Assembly (NCBI GenBank): GCA_021844725.1 | Contig: JAKBSX010000292.1 | Location: forward strand, 1 to 5,110 | DNA from: Actinomycetes bacterium | GTDB taxonomy: Bacteria; Actinomycetota; Acidimicrobiia; Acidimicrobiales; Acidimicrobiaceae | Direction of reading: 5' to 3' | Length of the DNA stretch: 5,110 nucleotides | Shown: positions 1 through 5,110 of the stretch, piece by piece | How the letters are laid out: the number at the start of each line of letters is the position of its first letter | Position numbering within the stretch: position 1 is the first letter of the stretch | Position numbers and translations under genes: made by a program | Notes under the pieces: generated by a model | Seen by the model: only the letters and a program-made list of their open reading frames with translations | Told to the model about the DNA's origin: nothing | The model's database searches: none

Positions 1-1443
1 GGCAGGAATGAAAAAATACCCCCCCCCGTCGTTATCTATTACACAGAGAAGAAGATCCATAGCGCTTGCCGCCAGATTTGGCAACGCGCCTAGTTCATGA
101 CGCAGGGCTAAATCTCCTACCAAGAGATATCCTTTTGAAGTATCTTCCGCTCTTCGATGCGCAGTCATTGCGCCCAAAAATGACGACACCACTCCATCAA
201 TCCCATTGACTCCGCGATTGCAATACACCGAAGGTGCACTGTCAAGCTTAGGTGCGAACCATTCCAGGTCTCTTATTGGCATCGACGACGAGGCAAAAAC
301 CAGATCCACGGGTTTGGCGGACCTATATAACTGAGCAGCTACCGCTGGTTCTGATAGATGACCTTTCAGCCCCGCGCTGATCATTGCTGCAGCCAATAAA
401 TCCAAATCAACCCAAGATTTCATATACTGGCCAGAACAGGTCGTAAGGTTGAGTTGGCTTACAAAACTTTCAAAAGATCCAAAATAAAAATCACTCACCA
501 GGTAAAATGGGTCCTGCCAACGCCATCCAGGCGAAACTCTTATTATCCTCGAACCTCGGCGAGCTGCGTTTGAGACAAAATCGTTAACCGTGCGTGATGC
601 CAAATCGCTACCGAGTAATACGACGACGTCAGGATATAGATGATCCGCAATTCGTCCAGATCTAAGAAGAGCTTCAAAAGTAGCCACAACGCAGTCGTAA
701 TTAAGCCGGGCCCCTGTTATGACGTCTGCAATGAGCGGCCAACCCAGCTCAAGACACTTTTGTACAATGAAGGGACCTGGATCAAGCCCCGACCCCCCAG
801 CAACCACCAACACTTTCGAATCAGAACCAATTGCCCCACCCAGATCCGACCTCATAGGATTGTGAACTCGATACCAACTTCTCCCTTGCGGGCGACCAGG
901 CGTTGCAGACGGATGATCCTCTAACAAAGGCTCCCGGAATGCCAAGTTAGCATGCACCGGTCCCGCACCGGTGGGACTGCAAGTTGCCTCAAAAAATAAC
1001 CGGCACGCTAGCGCCCTCCACGATGGACGATTCCCTTCATCAGGAACTGAGGGAGAAGCGCGATAGAGAACGATGTCGCTAAACAGCTCCTCCTGCTCCA
1101 TCGTTTGCGCAGCGCCAACTTTGTGCAGTTCAAGCGGTCGATCCGAAGTAATCACAATCAGCGGAATCCGGGAGTGGAAGGCTTCAGTTATACTGGGCAG
1201 CAAATTAGCGGCGGCTGTTCCCGAAGTTGTGGCCACAATTGTCGGACGGCCGCTAACCTTGGCAATGCCAAGAGCCATAAATCCGGCAGACCGCTCATCG
1301 AGGACAACGTGGCACGTAATCGACGGACTCCTACCCAGGGCCAGTGCAATAGGTGTTGAGCGGGACCCAGGAGACAGCACCGCGTCAGTAACACCGAGAC
1401 GCTCCCATTCATTTACTAAACTAAGTGCAAAACTAATATTCAT
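1..1443 (-). CDS. menD: MenD, SEPHCHC synthase (3' end beyond window; frame shifted near the left edge)
   Basis: ThDP-dependent enzyme that decarboxylates 2-oxoglutarate and adds the succinyl semialdehyde unit to isochorismate, giving SEPHCHC, the first committed menaquinone step in the cytoplasm. From the ATG at 1443-1441 I read 472 uninterrupted codons to position 28. Visible motifs are SPGSRSTP (24-31), DER with the presumed ThDP-activating Glu50, TSGTAAAN (73-80), SDRP (100-103), the isochorismate-side QT (113-114), and the C-terminal ThDP/metal motif starting GDL (443-445) and running to VIDND (472). The next conserved residues, GGGIFSFLP, appear only if one base is removed from the G run at 19-27. 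As written, the frame reads GGGYFFIPA. MenD proteins are usually about 550-580 residues, so roughly 80-110 are missing to the left. A purine-rich stretch (GGTGGAAGAG) precedes the ATG. The start is supported because the motifs begin at the normal distance from it. The identity is very secure; the integrity of the reading frame is not. Confidence 0.95.
   Translation of the reverse strand, partial: MNISFALSLVNEWERLGVTDAVLSPGSRSTPIALALGRSPSITCHVVLDERSAGFMALGIAKVSGRPTIVATTSGTAAANLLPSITEAFHSRIPLIVITSDRPLELHKVGAAQTMEQEELFSDIVLYRASPSVPDEGNRPSWRALACRLFFEATCSPTGAGPVHANLAFREPLLEDHPSATPGRPQGRSWYRVHNPMRSDLGGAIGSDSKVLVVAGGSGLDPGPFIVQKCLELGWPLIADVITGARLNYDCVVATFEALLRSGRIADHLYPDVVVLLGSDLASRTVNDFVSNAARRGSRIIRVSPGWRWQDPFYLVSDFYFGSFESFVSQLNLTTCSGQYMKSWVDLDLLAAAMISAGLKGHLSEPAVAAQLYRSAKPVDLVFASSSMPIRDLEWFAPKLDSAPSVYCNRGVNGIDGVVSSFLGAMTAHRRAEDTSKGYLLVGDLALRHELGALPNLAASAMDLLLCVIDNDGGGYFFIPA
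19..27 (-). repeat. Nine-base G homopolymer inside the menD ThDP motif
   Basis: On the minus strand this is nine consecutive G, preceded by GAC and followed by TATTTTTTCATTCC. The upstream menD frame enters it as GAC GGG GGG GGG TAT and then reads YFFIPA. Removing one G gives GGG GGG GGT ATT TTT TCA TTC CTG, that is GGGIFSFLP, the well-known continuation of the MenD cofactor motif. A six-T run follows two bases later, so two slippage-prone homopolymers lie side by side. It could be a base-calling or assembly error, a genuine mutation, or a slippage site. Confidence 0.85.
1412..1439 (+). promoter_or_regulatory. Possible promoter for menH inside the menD 5' coding region
   Basis: TTTACT (1412-1417) and TAATAT (1434-1439) are separated by 16 bases. 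Each hexamer matches four of six positions of the vegetative -35 and -10 consensus. Transcription would start around 1446, upstream of the ATG at 1481 and just after the ATG at 1442, so it would favour a start at 1481 or later. The sequence also codes for the N-terminus of MenD on the other strand, and AT-rich matches of this quality arise by chance. Confidence 0.25.
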
Positions 1444-1480
1444 GGATTCTCTTCCACCAAGTTGCTTAAAGCGAGTTCCA

Positions 1481-2338
1481 ATGACTTCAGATGCAGATAA
1501 CGCTAGATATAACCGGAGGTCAGATCTGCAAGTCACCTACCAAGGCTTGGCGGATTCGCCAATTGCTTTTGCCAAATACTCGACACAAGAAAAACTAGCC
1601 GATAACCGTGTGATTCTCATCCATGGCTTCACTCAAAATCATCTGCACTTTCAAAAAATTGCTGAGGAACTTGTGTCTGCCTTCGAATGCGAGGTTATTT
1701 GCATAGACTTGCCTGGTCATGGTGGATCTTCTGACTTGACAAAAAACCTTACCGAAACCGGCGAACTTCTTATGTCGTTTGACCAAAGAAGCATCTGGGT
1801 CGGCTATTCGCTTGGAGCACGACACCTGCTCACCATGTGCGCAGCGCATCCGGACAGGCAGTGGAGGGCAATTTTTTCTGGAGTCAACCCCGGCATAATA
1901 GACCCTGACCAGCGGCTAGAACGATATAATTCGGATCTGCGGCTTGCAAATAAATTGAGCTCGCTAAAAGACGACAAAGCTGGATTTAAACAGTTCTTAA
2001 TCCAGTGGACCTCGCAATCACTGTTCCTGCCCCGGAACCTTACCGAGGACGACTTGAATGCAAGGCTTCAAAATCAACCAGTAGCATTGGCCTCCTCGCT
2101 AATAACATCCAGCATCGGCAAGCAACCTAATCTTTGGCCTAACCTTGGGGAATTGGCTGGGCATTTCACCTTCATAACTGGCGGAGAAGACAAAAAATAT
2201 CTCCAGATTGCAGAGCAGATAAAATCCGTTGCAAACAACACCTTCAGATTTGTGGAAATATCCGGATTAGGACATGCTGCCATTTTCGACTCCAGCGAAA
2301 CAGTCATTAGAGAAGTTGGGAGGTTGCTGGCGAAATAA
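1481..2338 (+). CDS. menH: MenH, SHCHC synthase (alpha/beta hydrolase)
   Basis: Cytoplasmic alpha/beta-hydrolase-fold enzyme that eliminates pyruvate from SEPHCHC to give SHCHC, the step after MenD. The 285-residue product shows the oxyanion-hole HGF (48-50), DLPGHGGS (76-83), the nucleophile elbow GYSLG with Ser110, the acid Asp237 in GGEDKKY, and His265 in GLGHAA. Features specific to MenH rather than generic hydrolases are Arg114 after the elbow, RLERYNSD (145-152), the cap segment IQWTSQSLF with Trp176, Arg195, and SSIGKQPNL 19 residues after that Arg. These line up with E. coli MenH as I recall it. The open frame extends upstream to an ATG at 1073, but that part overlaps conserved menD and is rejected. 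Other starts are ATG 1442, whose CATG is shared with the menD start codon, and a CTG at 1526 with a better ribosome site. I chose ATG 1481 as the first ATG that avoids menD. The gene is opposite in strand to its pathway partners and ends 11 bases from the convergent glycosyltransferase. Confidence 0.9.
   Translation: MTSDADNARYNRRSDLQVTYQGLADSPIAFAKYSTQEKLADNRVILIHGFTQNHLHFQKIAEELVSAFECEVICIDLPGHGGSSDLTKNLTETGELLMSFDQRSIWVGYSLGARHLLTMCAAHPDRQWRAIFSGVNPGIIDPDQRLERYNSDLRLANKLSSLKDDKAGFKQFLIQWTSQSLFLPRNLTEDDLNARLQNQPVALASSLITSSIGKQPNLWPNLGELAGHFTFITGGEDKKYLQIAEQIKSVANNTFRFVEISGLGHAAIFDSSETVIREVGRLLAK
1515..1528 (+). promoter_or_regulatory. Strong Shine-Dalgarno followed by an in-frame CTG in menH
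   Basis: GGAGGT at 1515-1520 lies five bases before CTG (1526-1528), which is in the menH frame. Starting there would give a 270-residue protein beginning immediately before the first conserved strand (VTYQG). The ATG at 1481 has only a weak GCGAG-like sequence upstream and the ATG at 1442 has none visible. CTG starts are rare, so this may be a chance match within codons for Arg-Arg-Ser, but it is the best ribosome-binding sequence near the start of this gene. Confidence 0.3.
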
Positions 2339-2349
2339 CCAGCTTGCAG

Positions 2350-3903
2350 TCAGATCTTCCTATAGATCTTGCCCAAATACCTGGAACTTGTAACTTCAAT
2401 AAAGTGGGACTTTAGATATCGTAGGTTTCCGCTTGACCAGCCAAGTCGGCGCTGGTTTTGTGGAGATAACCAAAGATACTCGGCAGCTTTCATTTCGGAC
2501 AACCAGAATCTATCGACCACCGTGCTATGGGAAGCTCCACCGTCAATTGTTAAGCCGTCACTTAGTGATAAGGCCGTACCGTAAGAGTCAATCAAAATCG
2601 GACAGTTGGCTGAATTAGCGTAAAATCTGTTGGATTCTATTAACAGAGAGACTTCGTCGCTGACCACGCATGCACCTTTTGGTATCACACCTTGCGCCAA
2701 ACGGGAGGGAACCGGAGCGGGAGCAGCGTTTATTTCGAACACAAAATCAGCCACAAACACCAGCAAATAAAGGGCACCCATCAACAGCAAAGCGGGGGCC
2801 TTTAACTCAGAACTGCGTACTCGCCAACTGCGAACACTATCGGCAGCAACTGCCAAACTGATGGCGAAATAGGGCGCCAAAAAATCAGGATAATGGTAGT
2901 AAAAATCGTTTGGATAGAATAAAACCGCAGTTACACCAATGGCAGTTACAACTGCAAATGCCCCCAGACTACTCCTGTGGCTTACAACATTTTTGATGGC
3001 AACAACGATCACCAGCACCATAACCAAAGAGAGAAAAATAGTAACTTCCCTGTGATGCCCAATTAGCCACTCAAGAGGTGCGGAACCAGTCAGCTCGTTC
3101 AATCTGGTCCATACGCTAACCCGTTGTCCGGGTACCCTGGCCAACTGCACTGAAATCACATCATGGAAAAATCCGTACCCATCCACCAGGATAAATGGCA
3201 AGGTGACAACGCCGAATCCTAAAACAATCCCGCCGATATAACCTGTGATGCTCCGTAATTTTCCAGATTTGAGACTGATCAGCAAAATCAAACCAAGGAA
3301 GATGGCGGGTACGATCGCCCAACTCTTTATCGATCCAGCAATTCCAATAAAAATCCCGGATATTAATAGTCTTCGATTAGAGAAGTTTTCACTTCCATCG
3401 CCTAAGGCAAAATAGACTGCCAACAGACAAAATAGGTTCATGTATGGTTCGAGCAGAACAGTGGCAGATGACACGATTGCTTGGGAATAAAACGCCATAA
3501 ACCCACACCCGGCAAGAACAGCCACAATTCCCCTGGATCTGACTATTTTGCCGACCAGAAATATATTTAACCCATCCACCAACACGGTTACGATTCGGGC
3601 TACAGACAGCCCGCCATCGCTTCCGATAAATTTGGCTAACAAGGCCACTGGGCTAAGTAGTAATGCTATGCCTGGTGGCTGCACCAACACGTAATCCTTA
3701 TATGGAAACACGCCGTTCACAAGCTTGAGCGCAGCTCCAAAATATACACCGTCGTCATATTCGGTCAAGCCACCTAAGTGCCCAGGGACCGAGAGCAATG
3801 ACAGCCGGACAATGACCCCCATCAGAGATATAACCGCTGCCACAAGAAGCGGATTGGCAGCTAATCGAGTCGTGCCAGATCGCCGAGTAAAGGAATACCT
3901 CAC
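2350..3903 (-). CDS. Polytopic membrane glycosyltransferase, GT-C fold (GT39/PMT-like)
   Basis: A 517-residue integral membrane protein, probably transferring a sugar from a polyprenyl-phosphate donor to an envelope acceptor on the outer face of the membrane. After a basic N-terminus (RR at 7-8) there is a first membrane helix at about 19-39. Next comes an acidic loop EYDDGVYF (48-55), the position of the catalytic acid in GT-C enzymes, then PYKDYVLVQPPG (67-78) with the typical PPG. Further hydrophobic helices lie near 79-93, 101-118, 126-144, 150-167, 181-210, 221-240, 288-307, 313-330, 341-354 and 370-390. FYPNDFYYHYPDF (329-341) is an extracytoplasmic loop seen in actinobacterial members. 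Residues from about 395 form a non-membrane C-terminal domain with no motif I recognise. The start is GTG, the only usable start after the in-frame menA stop, with AGGAGG 13 bases upstream. It lies 36 bases after menA, so it is probably cotranscribed. Family assignment is fairly sure; substrate and role are unknown. Confidence 0.75.
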   Translation of the reverse strand: MRYSFTRRSGTTRLAANPLLVAAVISLMGVIVRLSLLSVPGHLGGLTEYDDGVYFGAALKLVNGVFPYKDYVLVQPPGIALLLSPVALLAKFIGSDGGLSVARIVTVLVDGLNIFLVGKIVRSRGIVAVLAGCGFMAFYSQAIVSSATVLLEPYMNLFCLLAVYFALGDGSENFSNRRLLISGIFIGIAGSIKSWAIVPAIFLGLILLISLKSGKLRSITGYIGGIVLGFGVVTLPFILVDGYGFFHDVISVQLARVPGQRVSVWTRLNELTGSAPLEWLIGHHREVTIFLSLVMVLVIVVAIKNVVSHRSSLGAFAVVTAIGVTAVLFYPNDFYYHYPDFLAPYFAISLAVAADSVRSWRVRSSELKAPALLLMGALYLLVFVADFVFEINAAPAPVPSRLAQGVIPKGACVVSDEVSLLIESNRFYANSANCPILIDSYGTALSLSDGLTIDGGASHSTVVDRFWLSEMKAAEYLWLSPQNQRRLGWSSGNLRYLKSHFIEVTSSRYLGKIYRKI

Positions 3904-3916
3904 GTTTTCGAGCTTT

Positions 3917-3922
3917 CCTCCT
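3917..3922 (-). promoter_or_regulatory. Shine-Dalgarno of the glycosyltransferase, unusually distant
   Basis: AGGAGG on the minus strand lies within the 36-base gap after the menA stop. It is 13 bases from the GTG start, longer than the usual 5-10. No ATG, GTG or TTG in the same frame sits closer, so the GTG at 3903-3901 remains the best start. Confidence 0.55.
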
Positions 3923-3939
3923 CGACGAGTCTCATTAGG

Positions 3940-4806
3940 CTAGATCGCTATACCTATTGCGAATGCCACCGCCAGAGCCAACTGCATCCTTCCGGTTGCC
4001 CCCAGTGCCGGAATTAAATCAACACCCTTTGCTCCAGAGCGGATAGCTTTTAGCGGCGGTATTGCCAACGGAATTGCCAATAGCCCGATAAAGGCATAAC
4101 GGAAATAATAAGTTGATACCAACACAAAGAGGAACATCGCCAGTATCAGCACCTGATAGAAGCTCCTGGTTGCACTGTCCCCCATCCGAACCGCTAAAGT
4201 CTTCTTCCCGGCGAGATCGTCGGAAGGTATATCCCGCAAATTGTTGACGACTAGAAGGCAAACCGAGGATATTCCCACCGGCACAGCCGCGACAAATTGA
4301 TTGACATGAATGCTTCCGATCTGAACATAGGCAGTGCCGACCACCGCAACGAGGCCAAAAAAGACAAACACAAATAATTCTCCATAGCCGTAATATCCAT
4401 ACGGTTTTGACCCCCCGGTATAAAACCAGCCCGCTAATATCGATGCTGCTCCAACCGCTATCAGCCAGTAAGACGTCATTACTGCTAGGACCAGCCCCAA
4501 AATCCCAGCTATCAAAAAGAACAGATAAGCAGCCAGCTTGACGGATTTAGCAGATTTAAGACCAGATGCCACCAGACGCTGCGGTCCGGATCTGGTTTTA
4601 TCCGTCCCTTTTACCCCATCGGAATAATCGTTCGAATAGTTAGTAGCCACTTGCAAAGCTAATGAAACGCCTAACGCAAGCATTGCTTTTAGAGGTGAGA
4701 AATGCTTCCCAGAAATTGCAATACCTGTTCCCACCAGAACCGGCACAATAGCTGCCGGTAAGGTTCGAGGGCGGGCGCCTGCCACCCATGGTGTGATTGA
4801 AGCCAC
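3940..4806 (-). CDS. menA: MenA, 1,4-dihydroxy-2-naphthoate polyprenyltransferase
   Basis: UbiA-family membrane enzyme that attaches a polyprenyl chain from polyprenyl diphosphate to DHNA with loss of the carboxyl group, giving demethylmenaquinone. The 288-residue product begins ASITPWVAGARPRTLP, typical for MenA. It carries both aspartate-rich metal/diphosphate motifs: NYSNDYSDGVKGTD (56-69), followed by GPQRLVASG (74-82), and NNLRDIPSDDLAGKKTLAVR (188-207). About eight or nine hydrophobic helices surround these, including 20-31, 40-54, 91-109, 114-128, 144-162, 171-187 and C-terminal segments. The frame can be opened at a TTG (4833), but that has no ribosome site and overlaps menB. The GTG at 4806-4804 has AGAAGG seven bases upstream and gives the normal N-terminus, so I use it. 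Only one base separates it from the menB stop, so translational coupling is likely. Full length and intact. Confidence 0.97.
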   Translation of the reverse strand: MASITPWVAGARPRTLPAAIVPVLVGTGIAISGKHFSPLKAMLALGVSLALQVATNYSNDYSDGVKGTDKTRSGPQRLVASGLKSAKSVKLAAYLFFLIAGILGLVLAVMTSYWLIAVGAASILAGWFYTGGSKPYGYYGYGELFVFVFFGLVAVVGTAYVQIGSIHVNQFVAAVPVGISSVCLLVVNNLRDIPSDDLAGKKTLAVRMGDSATRSFYQVLILAMFLFVLVSTYYFRYAFIGLLAIPLAIPPLKAIRSGAKGVDLIPALGATGRMQLALAVAFAIGIAI

Positions 4807-4807
4807 T

Positions 4808-5110
4808 CTAGGGCCTTCTGGGGAATCGGCCAAAATCGGGTTTTCGTTTATTCACGTATGCGTCTCGACCCTCCTGCCCTTCCTCTGTCATATAAAACAG
4901 CATGGTGGCATCTCCCGCCAACTGCTGAACACCAGCTAATCCATCGTCTGCCGCATTAAAGGAAGCCTTCAGCATCCGCAACGCAATTGGAGATAGCGCT
5001 AGCATTTGCCTACACCAATCAACAGTTACTTCTTCAAGTTCATCAAGCGGAACCACTGTATTGACTAAATCCATCTCTAACGCTTCCTGAGCGTCATACT
5101 GCCTACATAA
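4808..5110 (-). CDS. menB: MenB, 1,4-dihydroxy-2-naphthoyl-CoA synthase (C-terminal 100 residues; 5' end beyond window)
   Basis: Crotonase-family enzyme that cyclises o-succinylbenzoyl-CoA to DHNA-CoA by an intramolecular Claisen condensation in the cytoplasm. The frame is open to the right edge, so the ATG at 5074 is an internal Met rather than the start. The visible part begins [17 protein letters not shown], the usual MenB helix after the active-site region. It continues with [14 protein letters not shown] (40-53 of the fragment), [19 protein letters not shown] (60-78) and [20 protein letters not shown] at the C-terminus. The Tyr in LFYMTEEG corresponds to E. coli Tyr258, an active-site residue contributed by the C-terminal segment. 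Full MenB is about 285-310 residues, so around two thirds is missing, including the CoA and oxyanion-hole segments. It directly precedes menA and is probably in the same transcript. The C-terminal signature separates MenB from other crotonases, so identity is secure. Confidence 0.96.
   Translation of the reverse strand, partial: LCRQYDAQEALEMDLVNTVVPLDELEEVTVDWCRQMLALSPIALRMLKASFNAADDGLAGVQQLAGDATMLFYMTEEGQEGRDAYVNKRKPDFGRFPRRP
4814..4819 (-). promoter_or_regulatory. Shine-Dalgarno that fixes the menA start
   Basis: AGAAGG on the minus strand is embedded in the last codons of menB, seven bases before the GTG of menA. No comparable site precedes the alternative TTG at 4833, whose upstream sequence is A-rich without a GGAG core. 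The layout TAG-A-GTG between menB and menA suits reinitiation by the same ribosomes. Confidence 0.65.

Noticed and set aside
640..924. Plus-strand open frame of 94 codons within menD
   Set aside because: It is a shadow of menD, with composition unlike a real protein and no ribosome site. The minus-strand reading gives recognisable MenD throughout.
1073..1480. Upstream extension of the menH frame to an ATG at 1073, giving a 421-residue protein
   Set aside because: Bases 1073-1443 code for the strongly conserved MenD N-terminus on the minus strand. The extra plus-strand residues are low-complexity and do not resemble any MenH N-terminus.
2326..2369. Two small inverted repeats between the convergent genes: GCTGG-8-CCAGC (2326-2343) and AGATCT-6-AGATCT (2352-2369)
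   Set aside because: Stems are only five and six base pairs, neither is followed by a T run on either strand, and both overlap coding or stop codons. They are too weak to call terminators.
3901..3942. menA stop TAG followed by an open frame continuous with the glycosyltransferase, suggesting read-through or a broken fusion
   Set aside because: The two genes share a frame and the 12 intervening codons have no stop, but the gap holds AGGAGG before a GTG, and both proteins look complete with proper ends. A chance frame match is sufficient.
4019..4261. Minus-strand 80-codon open frame within menA
   Set aside because: It lies in another frame of the conserved menA sequence, including its second aspartate-rich motif region, and has no features of its own.
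4807..4833. TTG start for menA at 4833
   Set aside because: There is no ribosome site before it, it overlaps menB, and the extra residues are outside the family's usual N-terminus. The GTG at 4806 has AGAAGG at seven bases and gives the normal start.

Overview
The window holds part of a menaquinone (vitamin K2) biosynthesis locus. It is read mainly on the minus strand and is cut at both ends. In minus-strand order from the right edge there are: the last 100 residues of MenB (4808-5110), complete MenA (3940-4806), a complete multi-membrane GT-C type glycosyltransferase (2350-3903), and most of MenD (1443 down to the left edge). One gene, menH (1481-2338), lies on the plus strand between the glycosyltransferase and menD. 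Coding density is very high: menB and menA are separated by 1 base, menA and the glycosyltransferase by 36, the convergent menH and glycosyltransferase stops by 11, and the divergent menH and menD starts by about 37. No non-coding stretch of 300 bases exists, and I see no RNA gene, mobile element or CRISPR array.

Four of the five genes catalyse steps of one pathway. MenD makes SEPHCHC from isochorismate and 2-oxoglutarate. MenH removes pyruvate to give SHCHC. MenB closes the naphthoyl ring on OSB-CoA. MenA prenylates DHNA in the membrane. MenF, MenC, MenE and the final methyltransferase are not here and may lie beyond the edges. The fifth gene encodes a membrane glycosyltransferase whose expected donor, a polyprenyl-phosphate sugar, shares the isoprenoid carrier pool with MenA.

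The style of the proteins points to an actinobacterium: the MenB C-terminus ending in GRFPRRP, the MenA motif with GPQRLV, and the GT-C protein with its FYYHY region. Base composition looks close to or slightly under half G+C and genes are tightly packed, which would suit a small-genome planktonic actinobacterium. The lineage is an inference from memory, not a search.

Two things deserve a second look. First, a run of nine G (minus strand, 19-27) sits in the ThDP-binding motif of menD. As written it shifts the frame, and eight G would restore the conserved GGGIFSFLP sequence. Second, the placement of menH antisense between genes of the same pathway resembles a noncontiguous operon. I found no convincing evidence of a wholly new system; this is a core metabolic locus with an unusual layout.
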